Below are positions 39,265 to 48,869 of a DNA stretch of 64,000 nt, piece after piece. Within the stretch, counting starts at the first letter, position 1. The number at the start of each line of letters is the position of its first letter. Location of the stretch: the NCBI RefSeq assembly GCF_007096385.1, contig NZ_VJWL01000001.1:1211488-1275487 (forward strand), read 5' to 3'. The stretch is from Aliidiomarina halalkaliphila. GTDB lineage: Bacteria; Pseudomonadota; Gammaproteobacteria; Enterobacterales; Alteromonadaceae. The notes under the pieces were generated by a model that searched no databases, had not been told where the DNA came from, and worked only from the letters and a program-made list of their open reading frames with translations. Both the position numbers and the translations under genes were made by a program.

Positions 39265-40056
39265 CTAAGTCATAAATAAATGCACAGCGATGGATATTAA
39301 CAGAATGGCAAAGCCCCGTTGTAGATAACGCACTGGCAAGCGGTGGGCAATAGCTGCGCCCACCCGTGCAAATATCGCTGAAGTCGCCACAATGGCGAGC
39401 CATGCCGGCAAATACACGTATCCGATGAGCCCTGGGATACGACCCTGTTCGAGGGCAGGTGCCGCGAACATGTAGGTGGCAGTCCCCACTGCCGACAGGA
39501 CTACACTCGTAACCGCCGCCACAGCAACGGCGTTACGCATGGCCACTTGATAAAAGTGCAACAAGGGCACCACTAAGGCCCCCCCGCCTATCCCTACCAA
39601 AGCCGATACGACACCAATCACACTGCCCCAAACCCTGACTAACCAGAGGATCGGCTCACCTTTAGGCTTATGCGGCGTATGCTTCCAAATCATGCGGACC
39701 GCCAGCAGTGTCAAAATCACCGCAAAAATTCGCTGCAACACCTCGGCGGGTAAACGGGTGCCTAAATACGCGCCGAAAAAACCACCCAATAGCAAGGTCG
39801 GAAGTAGCAACTTTACCCAGGGCCATTCCACGTAGCCGCGCTTGGCATGCGCTCGGGCTCCCGATAGCGTGGTGACCATTATGGTTGCGAGGCTGGTTCC
39901 AATCGCCGTGGGCACCACAATACTTGCCGGCAATCCAAGGCTTGGCAGCAAATAGATCAGCAGCGGCACAATCAACACTCCGCCACCAATGCCCAACATG
40001 CCCGATAGGAGCCCCGCAAAAACGCCTGCGAGAACACATATCAGTAGGCTGATCAT
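39265..40056 (-). CDS. TauE/SafE family membrane permease
   Basis: Inner-membrane protein of 263 residues with about eight helices in two repeats, each with a Gly-rich motif: LGIGGGVLIVPLL (about 21-33) and VGIGGGALVVPLL (about 155-167). Family members export sulfite, sulfoacetate and other organic anions; the substrate here cannot be told. It is tightly placed between ptsP (1 bp) and lgt (20 bp), a site empty in E. coli, so it is probably co-transcribed. Confidence 0.85.
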   Translation of the reverse strand: MISLLICVLAGVFAGLLSGMLGIGGGVLIVPLLIYLLPSLGLPASIVVPTAIGTSLATIMVTTLSGARAHAKRGYVEWPWVKLLLPTLLLGGFFGAYLGTRLPAEVLQRIFAVILTLLAVRMIWKHTPHKPKGEPILWLVRVWGSVIGVVSALVGIGGGALVVPLLHFYQVAMRNAVAVAAVTSVVLSAVGTATYMFAAPALEQGRIPGLIGYVYLPAWLAIVATSAIFARVGAAIAHRLPVRYLQRGFAILLISIAVHLFMT

Positions 40057-40057
40057 A

Positions 40058-42331
40058 TTATTTCCCTGCGCGTACGAAGCCGCCTAAACCAAGGGCTTCA
40101 AGTTTCATCGTGACCAATCGGCGCACTTGGTCTGGGTGGGAACAAGAGAGCGCTTGGGTGAGAAGTACTTGCAATACTTTGCTGTCGACATGACGCAAAA
40201 TCCAGCGAATTTTATCCAAGTTATGGGTGCTCATCGACAAGGTGCGATAGCCCATGGCAACCAATAAGAGCGCTCCGCCGGGGTCGCCGGCCATTTCACC
40301 ACACACACTCACTGGCTTTTGTATCTCAGCACAGCGCGTGGCGATATGCTGCAAGGCATGCAACAACGCCGGGTTATAGGCATCATACAGGCCTGCCACG
40401 CGCGAATTATTACGATCAACCGCGAGCAAGTACTGCGTTAAATCGTTCGTACCTACGGAGAAAAAGTCGACTTTGCGCCCTACGGCATCTAACTGATACA
40501 AGAGCGCAGGCACTTCTACCATCACCCCGACCTTGGGCCGTTGGATATGCAGTACGCGATCTTCTTGGGCTAACTCATTGCGCACTTCAAAGTAGGCTTG
40601 GTTGATCAGGCGTGACGCCTCATCCACTTCATCGAGGGTGGTCACCATAGGAAGCAAGATTTGCAAGTTGTCCAAACCAATGTTGGCACGCAGCATGGCG
40701 CGTACTTGCACCAAGAAGATCTCGGGATGGTCGAGGGTCATACGAATCCCGCGCCAGCCCAAAAATGGATTTTCCTCTTTAATCGGAAAATACGACAGCG
40801 GCTTATCGCCGCCAATATCTAAGGTTCGCATCACCACCGGCACATCTCGGTGGGTTTGCAGGGTTTGGCGATATAATTCGTGTTGTTCTTGTTCTGTGGG
40901 GAAACGCTCGCGCATCATAAATGGGATTTCAGTGCGATACAGACCAATACCTTCGTAGTGGCCCCAACGCTCATGCCCATGATCAACATTCAACCCGGCG
41001 TTGACCTGCAAGCTCACCCGAATTCCGTCTTCGGTTTCCGCTGGTTGATCGCGGTCTTCAGCAACTTTCTCCGCCAGTTCCTGCTCTTCACCTCGCAACA
41101 CTTCGTATTCTTCGAGCAGTTGCGCGGGCGGGTTAATAAATACATCGCCGCTGTAGCCATCAACGATTAAGTGCTTCTCAGATAAATAAGTAAGCGGCAC
41201 ATCGGTTAATCCGAACACTGCAGGAATTCCCATACTCCGAGCCATAATAGCGGCGTGGGAGTTGGAGGAGCCATGCAATGAAATTAAACCTTGGAGGTTA
41301 TCCCGCGGAATCGCCGCAAGCATACTGGCGGTTACTTCTTCGGCCACCAAAATACAGGCATCAGGGAAGCTTTGCGGTTGACCATTACGTTCTTGCAAAT
41401 GAGAAAGAATCCGCTGCCCAAGATCGCGAACATCCACTGCTCGCTCTTGTAAGTAGGGATCATCGAGGTCTTCAAATTGGGCAACGAAATCTTCCACCAC
41501 CATTTTTACGGCAGTTTGCGCCATCCACCCATCTTTGATTTTTTTCTCTACCGCATCACCCAAACTGGCTGCATCAAGCATGCCTTGGTACACATCAAAA
41601 ATAGCCAAGGTATCTTCGGCGACGTAAGCGGCCACTTGTTTTGCAAGATCGCGTAACTCCATGCGGGTTTGCAGCACGGCTTTACGGAACTTGTGAATCT
41701 CACGCCAAGGGTATTCAGTGCGCCGCGGCACCACCGAGCTGAGCTTCGCCGCAGGCTTACCAATAAAGGCCTCACCAATAGCGACACCTGGCGCACCTGC
41801 CAAACCTGAGAGGTTTCTGAGCCACGGTGAGTAGTGGCCACTCACTAACCCTTTCGCTTCAGCGTGGGCAATTACCGCAGCCAGCTGGGCTGCTAGAGTT
41901 ACGACAAAGGCTTCTTCCTCTCCGGAAAATGCCCGCGCTTGTTTCTGCTGTACCGCTAATACACCTAGTACTTTACGTTGGTGAATAATGGGTGCCACGA
42001 GCATGGCGCGGTAAGCTTCTTCGCCGACCGATTCAACCAGTTTAAAGTTGGGATGCTCTGCGGCATTCGCGATATTGAGGGGTTCTTCACGTTGCGCGGC
42101 AAGGCTTATCAAACCTTCGCCAAATTCCAGGCTAACGCGCTGATCCGGCGCTAGTTGTAAGCCTTCAGTGGCCATGAGAACAAATTCGCGCTGTTCATGA
42201 TCGGCAAGGTAAACACTACACACATCACTGCCTAACGCGGCGCGCACACGCTGGACAATAGCTTCCAAGGCCGTATCCAAATCCGGCGCTTGGTTCACCA
42301 CTTCCACTATGCGCTGCAGCGTCGTCAGCAT
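40058..42331 (-). CDS. ptsP: Phosphoenolpyruvate-protein phosphotransferase, PTS-Ntr enzyme I
   Basis: First enzyme of the nitrogen-related phosphotransferase chain, passing phosphate from PEP to NPr. It has 757 residues (E. coli 748). An N-terminal GAF domain (about 1-160) is the sensor. The HPr-binding and phosphohistidine region has His359 in SSNSHAAIMARSMGIP. The C-terminal PEP-binding barrel has LYRTEIPFM, RTLDIGGDKPL, SVGTNDLTQY and the Cys in VCGEMAGDPGG. It follows rppH by 3 bp, as in E. coli. NPr and EIIA-Ntr are not in the window. Confidence 0.97.
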   Translation of the reverse strand: MLTTLQRIVEVVNQAPDLDTALEAIVQRVRAALGSDVCSVYLADHEQREFVLMATEGLQLAPDQRVSLEFGEGLISLAAQREEPLNIANAAEHPNFKLVESVGEEAYRAMLVAPIIHQRKVLGVLAVQQKQARAFSGEEEAFVVTLAAQLAAVIAHAEAKGLVSGHYSPWLRNLSGLAGAPGVAIGEAFIGKPAAKLSSVVPRRTEYPWREIHKFRKAVLQTRMELRDLAKQVAAYVAEDTLAIFDVYQGMLDAASLGDAVEKKIKDGWMAQTAVKMVVEDFVAQFEDLDDPYLQERAVDVRDLGQRILSHLQERNGQPQSFPDACILVAEEVTASMLAAIPRDNLQGLISLHGSSNSHAAIMARSMGIPAVFGLTDVPLTYLSEKHLIVDGYSGDVFINPPAQLLEEYEVLRGEEQELAEKVAEDRDQPAETEDGIRVSLQVNAGLNVDHGHERWGHYEGIGLYRTEIPFMMRERFPTEQEQHELYRQTLQTHRDVPVVMRTLDIGGDKPLSYFPIKEENPFLGWRGIRMTLDHPEIFLVQVRAMLRANIGLDNLQILLPMVTTLDEVDEASRLINQAYFEVRNELAQEDRVLHIQRPKVGVMVEVPALLYQLDAVGRKVDFFSVGTNDLTQYLLAVDRNNSRVAGLYDAYNPALLHALQHIATRCAEIQKPVSVCGEMAGDPGGALLLVAMGYRTLSMSTHNLDKIRWILRHVDSKVLQVLLTQALSCSHPDQVRRLVTMKLEALGLGGFVRAGK

Positions 42332-42334
42332 AAG

Positions 42335-42850
42335 TTATCGCTTTCGTTTATGACGTTTGGAACGAGCTTTATGCCGGAATGGCATGGCGATAGGAGCAAA
42401 CTCCTTCATCACGCGACGATAGACATCACGCTTAAATGAAACAACTTGTCGCACCGGGTACCAGTAACTTACCCAGCGCCAACCATCGAATTCCGGGTGC
42501 CCAGATTGCAGCACGTCCACTTCAGATTCGGCACAAGTCAATTTTAGCAAAAACCACTTTTGCTTTTGACCGATACACACAGGCCGAGCACCTTTTCTCA
42601 CAAGTCGCTTAGGTAACCGATACCGATACCAGGTGCGACTTGTGTATACGATTTCAACTTGCTCTGGGCGAAGCCCTACTTCTTCGTAAAGCTCCCGAAA
42701 CATGGCTTGCTCAGGCGTTTCACCATCATCAATACCACCTTGCGGAAATTGCCAACTTTGCTGCCCAAATCGTCGTGCCCAAAATACTTGCCCATGCTCG
42801 TTACATATCACTATGCCGACATTCGAACGATATCCCTCGGCATCTATCAC
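42335..42850 (-). CDS. rppH: RNA pyrophosphohydrolase RppH
   Basis: Nudix enzyme that removes pyrophosphate from mRNA 5' ends and so starts decay by RNase E. The Nudix box is [23 protein letters not shown]-type (about 38-60 of this form), followed by the conserved stretch [20 protein letters not shown]. The GTG at 42850 is chosen because the sequence from [14 protein letters not shown] aligns with the E. coli start and AGAGGA lies 7 nt upstream. This gives 171 residues (E. coli 176). An ATG 28 codons upstream adds unrelated sequence. Confidence 0.95.
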   Translation of the reverse strand: MIDAEGYRSNVGIVICNEHGQVFWARRFGQQSWQFPQGGIDDGETPEQAMFRELYEEVGLRPEQVEIVYTSRTWYRYRLPKRLVRKGARPVCIGQKQKWFLLKLTCAESEVDVLQSGHPEFDGWRWVSYWYPVRQVVSFKRDVYRRVMKEFAPIAMPFRHKARSKRHKRKR

Positions 42851-42993
42851 GCGAGCATCCTCTTTAATTTCTCTATGTACTGATTCTTCCACAAAGGGCC
42901 GCTCGCGGCAAATATCTTCACACGGTGCTAACATCTTTTCGGTTTTGTTGCGCCTGCATCCAAGACTTCATACCATGCACAGATGACAGAACC

Positions 42994-43722
42994 ATGTATG
43001 CCACTTTCACTATACCCATGAATCGAGGAATTGCTCTGAAACAGCCACAACAGATTCCGCACAGCTTAGATGAACTGATGCAACGTGCCCATCAGCTCAC
43101 CGGCTATACCCTTGGCGAACTTGCCACCAACTTGGGGTGGCCGGTTCCAAAGGATCTGCGCAGCGCCAAAGGCTGGACTGGACAGTTAATAGAAGCCTGC
43201 CTCGGCGCGAGTGCCGGGTCGAAGCCAGAACAAGATTTTCCCGAACTCGGTGTGGAGCTGAAAACTATTCCAATTACCCCGGAAGGGAAACCTTTGGAAA
43301 CCACCTACGTGTGTATCGCACCCTTAACCGGGCTTAATGGCGTCACGTGGGAAACATCCAATGTGCGCAATAAATTGCAACGGGTATTGTGGATTACCGT
43401 GGATGGTCGCCGTGAGCAACCGCTCGCCGAGCGCCTCGTTGGCGTGCCTATTTTATGGACACCAACTCCGGAGCAAGAGGCCACGTTAAAAGCCGATTGG
43501 GAAGAAATTACCGAAGCCATTGTTTTAGGACGTGTCGAACAGATTACTGGGCGCCATGGTATCGCACTGCAACTACGCCCCAAAGCGGCCAATAGTCGCG
43601 TCGAAACTCAAGGAGTCGGACCTGACGGTCAACCCATTCGCACCCTGCCACGGGGCTATTATTTAAAAACAAGTTTTACCCAAGCACTGCTGCATGAAGC
43701 CATCGGCGTTCGTGTGGAGTAA
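42994..43722 (+). CDS. mutH: DNA mismatch repair endonuclease MutH
   Basis: Nicks the unmethylated strand at hemimethylated GATC after mismatch recognition by MutS and MutL. Conserved parts: [10 protein letters not shown], the catalytic Asp-Glu-Lys region [40 protein letters not shown]-like [18 protein letters not shown] and the end [16 protein letters not shown]. Start uncertain: ATG at 42994 gives 242 residues and ATG at 43018 gives 234 (E. coli 229); neither has a clear Shine-Dalgarno. Divergent from rppH, as in E. coli. MutH implies Dam methylation in this organism. Confidence 0.95.
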   Translation: MYATFTIPMNRGIALKQPQQIPHSLDELMQRAHQLTGYTLGELATNLGWPVPKDLRSAKGWTGQLIEACLGASAGSKPEQDFPELGVELKTIPITPEGKPLETTYVCIAPLTGLNGVTWETSNVRNKLQRVLWITVDGRREQPLAERLVGVPILWTPTPEQEATLKADWEEITEAIVLGRVEQITGRHGIALQLRPKAANSRVETQGVGPDGQPIRTLPRGYYLKTSFTQALLHEAIGVRVE

Positions 43723-43772
43723 CCCCTAAGGGACTTGGCTCGCTATGCACATATAAAGGTGATTACACTGCT

Positions 43773-44477
43773 ATGAATGAACCACAACACACGCCTCTGC
43801 CTGAGCAAATCGTGCAGCCGCAAGCCAAACGCAATGGCTTAGTGCTCACTATACTCGGCGGCACCCTGTTTATTGTCACCCTTAGCTTGAATGCGATCTT
43901 TAGCGAATTTCCCATGGCTTTTTTGTTGGCAGGTACCGGCTTTGCGCTGGTGACACTGGCTCTCGGGGTCGGCAAATTGATTGAGCCGCCTGCATCCTTG
44001 GTTATGAATCCGCGCCATATTGTGTATCAGCACCGCAAAGGGCAATGGCAACTCAACTGGGATAATATTTTGCGCTTTGATGTGCCCCGCATTCAACGTG
44101 GCTTAGATATGGTGGAAATCCCCGTGATTGGGTTTCGTGTCCACAATTACGATGAGGTTCTCGCTCATATAGATAAACGCATGGCCGTGCACATTCTATT
44201 GGAACAGCGCCAGCTTATGGTAGTGGCGCTGCGTTCGCAGTTTCCGGACTTGGAAGACTACACTCAGTATTTTGACGTGCCATCACGATATAAAACTGAG
44301 TCAGGCATGATATACGATGGGGTGCTGGCGTCCTTCGGACAGCGCATGCAGCACATGCGCGAGTTGCTTGGGTATGATTTATTTATTTCCGAAAACGCCC
44401 TCGACCGCTCCTCTCACGAGTTTATCGCGCTACTCCATGAGCTCCAGCAAACTCGGCAGGAGCATCTCCCTACTTAG
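43773..44477 (+). CDS. DUF2982-like membrane protein
   Basis: A 234-residue protein, probably of the DUF2982 family known in Vibrio and Shewanella (from memory). Two membrane helices at about 22-43 and 48-68 (LTILGGTLFIVTLSLNAIF, MAFLLAGTGFALVTLALGVG) are followed by a PH-like domain with WQLNWDNILRFDVPRI and a second part that ends in a charged helix. No catalytic motif visible. It lies 50 bp after mutH on the same strand and overlaps the EAL gene's end by 8 bp. Function unknown. Confidence 0.7.
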   Translation: MNEPQHTPLPEQIVQPQAKRNGLVLTILGGTLFIVTLSLNAIFSEFPMAFLLAGTGFALVTLALGVGKLIEPPASLVMNPRHIVYQHRKGQWQLNWDNILRFDVPRIQRGLDMVEIPVIGFRVHNYDEVLAHIDKRMAVHILLEQRQLMVVALRSQFPDLEDYTQYFDVPSRYKTESGMIYDGVLASFGQRMQHMRELLGYDLFISENALDRSSHEFIALLHELQQTRQEHLPT

Positions 44478-45204
44478 CATAAGGACTCACTAATTGCTCT
44501 ACTAGCGGTTTGGCAAAGTAATAGCCTTGCATCAAGTCGATGCCTTGATCGAAGAGATAGCTATATTCGTCTTGGGTTTCCACACCCTCCGCGATGATGA
44601 CAATATCCAGCTCGCAAGCAACTGCGAGGATGCCTTTCAGAATAATTTGCGATACACGGCGCTCGTGAATATTGCGAATCAATGCCATATCGAGCTTAAT
44701 AATGTCTGGCTGAAAATCTGCCAGTAAGTTGAGCCCGGCATAGCCTTCACCAAAATCGTCGATGGCCGTGAGCAGCCCGTGTCGTTTATAGGCTTCAAAT
44801 ACTTCCACCAACAACGCATAGTTCTCGATCTTTTCGTGCTCAGTGACCTCAAAAATAATATTTTTATGAGGAAAGTTCAGCTTCTTTGCGGTACGCAGGG
44901 TACGCTCTAGACAGGTTTCCGGTTCGTAGATCGCATTTGGCAGGAAGTTAATACTGAGCTTTTCCTGAATGCCCAACCGAGACGCGGTTTCTATTGCTGT
45001 CACACGACACGTTTGATCGAAACTATAAATATTATCGGAGTTCACGCGCGACAGAACTTCGCCGGCGCCTTCCCCGTCGCTGCCCCGCACTAAAGCTTCA
45101 TAAGCATAGACTTCGCGCGTCTGCACACGCACAATAGGCTGGAACGCCATTTTGATATCGAATCCCGTCGACTGGTAACAATTGCACTGATTGCAGACAG
45201 ACAT
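44470..45204 (-). CDS. Stand-alone EAL-domain cyclic-di-GMP phosphodiesterase
   Basis: A single EAL domain without GGDEF or receiver domain, 244 residues. Motifs for metal and substrate binding: YEALVRG, FEVTEHE, DDFGEGYAGL, IIKLDM, AEGVETQ, with NFLP in place of the usual N-L-S/P. These suggest activity against c-di-GMP. A Cys-rich N-terminus (CNQCNCY, residues 4-10) could bind metal or sense redox. ATG at 45204 has GGAG 9 nt upstream; an earlier GTG overlaps that site. Its 3' end overlaps the DUF2982 gene. The other half of the c-di-GMP circuit is not in the window. Confidence 0.9.
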   Translation of the reverse strand: MSVCNQCNCYQSTGFDIKMAFQPIVRVQTREVYAYEALVRGSDGEGAGEVLSRVNSDNIYSFDQTCRVTAIETASRLGIQEKLSINFLPNAIYEPETCLERTLRTAKKLNFPHKNIIFEVTEHEKIENYALLVEVFEAYKRHGLLTAIDDFGEGYAGLNLLADFQPDIIKLDMALIRNIHERRVSQIILKGILAVACELDIVIIAEGVETQDEYSYLFDQGIDLMQGYYFAKPLVEQLVSPYAK

Positions 45205-45395
45205 ATGTTTCACTCCGTGATGTTTTGCGCTAAATTTGCCGTATATGTGTTGTTCTTTCCCATGAATTCACGTCAATTTTTAAAGCATTATAAACACAAC
45301 AATGTGTCAATTGCCCGACTGTAAGTCGATATGAATCATAAGCTACGGAAACGCGACCATGCGTTTTCCGGATCAGTTGAAGGAGAGTTTTTCGC

Positions 45396-45851
45396 GTGAG
45401 CGACACCCAACACCCCGAACAAATTACCGGTTGGCGCGAGTGGCTAGCCTTGCCCGAACTGGGTATTTCCGCGATTAAAGCGAAAGTAGATACAGGTGCA
45501 CGCACCTCGTGCTTACATGCCTTTCAACTTGAGCCCTTTACCCGCGATGGCGAGGAATGGCTAAAAATATGGGTACATCCTATTCAAGATGACCTCACCG
45601 AACACGTGTGTGAAGCAAAAATCCTGGAACAACGGCAAGTGACCGACTCCGGCGGCCATAAAGAAATGCGTTACGTGATTAAAACCCCAATCCAAGTAGG
45701 ATTTGGGTCACAGGCGCAAACATTTTCCGCTGAACTGACGCTGACAAACCGTGATACAATGAAATTTCGTATGCTTTTAGGGCGGCGCGCGTTAAACGGA
45801 CGCTATTTAGTCGATCCCGAAGCTTCATATTTACAAGGAAAACCAGCATGA
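45396..45851 (+). CDS. RimB-like (PF05618) retropepsin-type protease
   Basis: A 151-residue protein of the family once called ATP-dependent zinc protease and now seen as retropepsin-like. The signature is the aspartate in [13 protein letters not shown] (about 29-41), with a flap region and a second conserved stretch [16 protein letters not shown]. It starts with GTG with AAGGAGAG upstream and overlaps rimK by 4 nt (ATGA), so the two proteins are almost surely made together. Related RimB proteins are linked to removal of glutamate tails added by RimK. Confidence 0.88.
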   Translation: MSDTQHPEQITGWREWLALPELGISAIKAKVDTGARTSCLHAFQLEPFTRDGEEWLKIWVHPIQDDLTEHVCEAKILEQRQVTDSGGHKEMRYVIKTPIQVGFGSQAQTFSAELTLTNRDTMKFRMLLGRRALNGRYLVDPEASYLQGKPA

Positions 45852-46753
45852 GAATCGGTATTCTCTCGCGCAATAAAAATCTCTATTCCACCCGTCGTTT
45901 GATCGAAGCGGGAGAAGCACGTGGTCATGAAATGCACGTACTCGACCCATTGCGTTGTTATATGAACATCAATGCAAAAGAGCCGGAGATTCATATGCGT
46001 GGGAAAGAGCTACCGGTTTTTGATGCAGTGATCCCACGTATTGGTGCGTCCATTACCTTCTACGGGACTGCCGTGTTACGTCAATTTGAGATGATGGGCA
46101 CCTATCCTCTCAATGAATCCGTAGCCATTAGCCGCAGCCGCGATAAATTACGCTCGTTGCAATTGCTTTCCCGCAAAGGTATTGGCTTGCCGGTTACGGG
46201 CTTCGCAAGTAAGCCATCTGACATTCCTGATTTGATCGATATGGTCGGCGGCGCACCGCTGGTGATTAAATTACTCGAAGGCACCCAGGGTATTGGTGTG
46301 GTGTTAGCGGAAACCCGAAAAGCTGCGGAAAGTGTGATCGAAGCATTTATGGGACTCAATGCGCACTTTATGGTGCAAGAATATATTAAGGAAGCCGGTG
46401 GCGCCGATCTGCGCTGTTTTGTCATTGGCGACAAAGTCATTGCGGCTATGAAACGTCAGGCAAAGCCCGGTGAATTCCGTTCGAATTTGCATCGTGGTGG
46501 TAGCGCAACCTTAGTGAAACTCAGTCCAGCTGAACGAGCAACCGCAGTGAAAGCAGCAAAAACCATGGGGTTAAACGTGGCCGGTGTGGATATACTTCGC
46601 TCCAATCATGGCCCATTGGTGATGGAAGTGAACTCCTCGCCTGGCCTTGAGGGGATTGAAACTGCGACCGACAAAGATGTCGCGACACAAATCATTTCCT
46701 TTATTGAAAAAACGGCACAACTTCATAAAACCCGGACCAAAGGACGAGGCTAA
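45848..46753 (+). CDS. rimK: ATP-grasp glutamate ligase RimK
   Basis: ATP-grasp enzyme that in E. coli adds glutamates to the C-terminus of ribosomal protein S6 and can make poly-glutamate. It has 301 residues (E. coli 300). The ATP-grasp motifs are [44 protein letters not shown] and the metal-binding [14 protein letters not shown]. It begins [16 protein letters not shown], very close to E. coli. Flanked by the RimB-like protease and an AstE-like hydrolase. Confidence 0.96.
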   Translation: MRIGILSRNKNLYSTRRLIEAGEARGHEMHVLDPLRCYMNINAKEPEIHMRGKELPVFDAVIPRIGASITFYGTAVLRQFEMMGTYPLNESVAISRSRDKLRSLQLLSRKGIGLPVTGFASKPSDIPDLIDMVGGAPLVIKLLEGTQGIGVVLAETRKAAESVIEAFMGLNAHFMVQEYIKEAGGADLRCFVIGDKVIAAMKRQAKPGEFRSNLHRGGSATLVKLSPAERATAVKAAKTMGLNVAGVDILRSNHGPLVMEVNSSPGLEGIETATDKDVATQIISFIEKTAQLHKTRTKGRG

Positions 46754-46789
46754 TATCCTCGTTCGCTGTGTTTGTTCAGGATACGCATC

Positions 46790-47821
46790 ATGGCACGTAA
46801 ACGCGCTCAAGCTTTTGAACTCGGGGAGCATCGTATCGCCCCCGGGACGCAAGAACGTGTGCTGCTTCCCGCAGCACGCTTATATAGTGACACCCCCTTA
46901 GATTTGCACGTCGAAGTGTTGCATGGCACCAAGCCAGGGCCTGTTTTGCTAGTATGCGCGGCAATCCATGGGGATGAGCTCAATGGCGTTGAAATTTGCC
47001 GGCGCTTAATACAAATCGTTGACCCAAAAACCCTCACCGGCACCCTGCTACTGGTACCCGTGGTAAATATGTTTGGTTTTATTCAACAAACACGTTACTT
47101 ACCCGACCGTCGGGATTTGAACCGCTGTTTTCCAGGCTCTGAACGTGGCGCCTTAGGAAGCCGTTTAGCATTTTTGTTTCGCACCCAATTAGTTGAGCGC
47201 GCGACCCATATTATCGATTTGCATACCGGTGCGATTCACCGCAGTAACCTGCCACAAATTCGCGTGAATCTCGATAACGAAGAAGCCACGCAGATGGCAG
47301 AGGCCTTTAATTCGCCGGTAATCATGAATGCTAAAGATCGCGATGGCTCCTTGCGTTCACAAGCCGCTGAATTAGGCGTTCCATTAATTCTATATGAAGC
47401 TGGCGAGGCACTGCGCTTCGATTATTCAGCAATTCAAGCGGGCGTAAACGGCGTCACCAACGTGATGAAGATGCTCAAGATGATGAAAGGTCGTCGCACC
47501 CGGAAAAAAGTAACACCGGTTGTTGCCCAGCGTTCCGTGTGGGTACGTGCGGAAGCAGACGGCTTGGTGTTGCACAAAATTGAACTAGGCGCCACCGTGA
47601 CCCGCGGTCAAGTGCTGGCGCACATCGCACCACCCCACGGTGGTGAACAAACAGGTATTTATGCGACCGTAAGTGGCATTGTCATTGGTGTGAGTAATAT
47701 CCCCGTCAGCCACGAAGGTGAAGCCCTATTCCATATTGCATGTTTCGATCCTGATGAAATTCCCTACGCGACCGAGATGGTCGACACATTTGTTGAAGCT
47801 TACAACGACCGACCAAGTTAA
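46790..47821 (+). CDS. Succinylglutamate desuccinylase/aspartoacylase-like hydrolase
   Basis: Zinc carboxypeptidase-like (M14/AstE-AspA) enzyme, 343 residues. Zinc ligands are seen in AAIHGDELNG (His, Glu) and HIIDLHTG (His); the catalytic Glu is probably in LILYEAGEAL. A beta-barrel lid follows in the last 90 residues (EADGLVLHKIELGATVTRGQ). The true substrate is unknown; next to rimK an acyl- or glutamyl-linked peptide is a reasonable guess. ATG at 46790 chosen (AGGA 8 nt upstream) over an in-frame TTG 6 codons earlier. Confidence 0.85.
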   Translation: MARKRAQAFELGEHRIAPGTQERVLLPAARLYSDTPLDLHVEVLHGTKPGPVLLVCAAIHGDELNGVEICRRLIQIVDPKTLTGTLLLVPVVNMFGFIQQTRYLPDRRDLNRCFPGSERGALGSRLAFLFRTQLVERATHIIDLHTGAIHRSNLPQIRVNLDNEEATQMAEAFNSPVIMNAKDRDGSLRSQAAELGVPLILYEAGEALRFDYSAIQAGVNGVTNVMKMLKMMKGRRTRKKVTPVVAQRSVWVRAEADGLVLHKIELGATVTRGQVLAHIAPPHGGEQTGIYATVSGIVIGVSNIPVSHEGEALFHIACFDPDEIPYATEMVDTFVEAYNDRPS

Positions 47822-47836
47822 GGCGCTATTGAAACG

Positions 47837-48868
47837 ATGAAACGAAGTGATTATGCCAACATGATCGATGCTGCTGCCCAGTTAATCCTGCGGCAATCCG
47901 AATCTATTCATGGCAACAAGCTTTTGCTGGTTAATCCCGCAGCCGACACTATGGATGGATTGCGCGATGCATGGCCTGAGCGCAGCTTGCTCAGTTGGAG
48001 TTTGCACGCACGCAGCCACAACGCAAATGACGTAACAGACTTCTTTACGGCGCATTTAACAGAACCACTGGATGTCGATGGTGTAATTGTATTTTTGCCT
48101 AAGGAAAAAAAACTAGTCGCGATGTTGATGGCCAATCTTGCAGCCGTTGTGCCAGCAGGCACACCACTTTGGTTATCGGGTCATAAAGATACTGGCATTA
48201 AGTCGCAACTTAAAATTACCCATCCGGGCTGGTCACCATTTACCAAGTTAGCGAGCGGCAACCATTGCCAATTAGTACAAACCCAGTTGAATCAATCCCA
48301 TGATTTCGATCCTGAAGCCTGGTATCAGGTGTATTCAGTGCCCACACCCGGTGGTGCTCTCAACGTCACTACCATGCCAGGGGTATTTAGTGCCGACCAT
48401 TTAGATGCCGGCACCGAACTCTTGCTGGCTAACATGCCCTCATATGTTGGGGGCCGCGTTCTGGATTTCGGGTGCGGTGCTGGAGTGATCAGTGCTTGGC
48501 TGGCAAAGAATACCGGTGTTAAAGAACTCTTTGCCATTGATGCAAGTCCCTTGGCCCTTGCCGCAACGGCCCGCACCTTAGCCTCGTTTGAGGTTCCCCA
48601 TGAATGTATTGGTTCCGACGGACTAGCGCAAAGCCCACGACGTTTGGATTGGATTATCACTAATCCTCCGTTTCATACGGGCAAACAAATCGATTATCAC
48701 ATTACGCGAGAATTTATTCAGAAAAGTCGCCAATGTTTACGTAAAAATGGAACCCTCCTGCTGGTAGCCAATCGCTTCTTACCGTATCGTGATGTTTTAG
48801 CAGACACCTTTAAAAAGGTGGATACCATTGCTGAAAACTCTCGGTTTATTGTATGGAGAGCTTGCTAA
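47837..48868 (+). CDS. rsmC: 16S rRNA m2G1207 methyltransferase RsmC
   Basis: Methylates G1207 of 16S rRNA in the 30S subunit. The 343 residues equal E. coli RsmC. It has two related Rossmann folds; the N-terminal one is degenerate, and the C-terminal one has LDFGCGAGVISAWLA and the catalytic NPPFHTG. It ends 1 nt before the next gene's start. Confidence 0.94.
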   Translation: MKRSDYANMIDAAAQLILRQSESIHGNKLLLVNPAADTMDGLRDAWPERSLLSWSLHARSHNANDVTDFFTAHLTEPLDVDGVIVFLPKEKKLVAMLMANLAAVVPAGTPLWLSGHKDTGIKSQLKITHPGWSPFTKLASGNHCQLVQTQLNQSHDFDPEAWYQVYSVPTPGGALNVTTMPGVFSADHLDAGTELLLANMPSYVGGRVLDFGCGAGVISAWLAKNTGVKELFAIDASPLALAATARTLASFEVPHECIGSDGLAQSPRRLDWIITNPPFHTGKQIDYHITREFIQKSRQCLRKNGTLLLVANRFLPYRDVLADTFKKVDTIAENSRFIVWRAC

Positions 48869-48869
48869 C

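Noticed and set aside
38339-39403. Lgt with a 53-residue N-terminal extension
   Set aside because: The extension is antisense-like Cys/His-rich sequence over the 3' end of the permease gene; the inner ATG at 39244 has a good ribosome binding site and the family start.
42925-42993. A 23-codon N-terminal extension of MutH
   Set aside because: Not similar to the family, overlaps the rppH promoter region and lacks a ribosome binding site.
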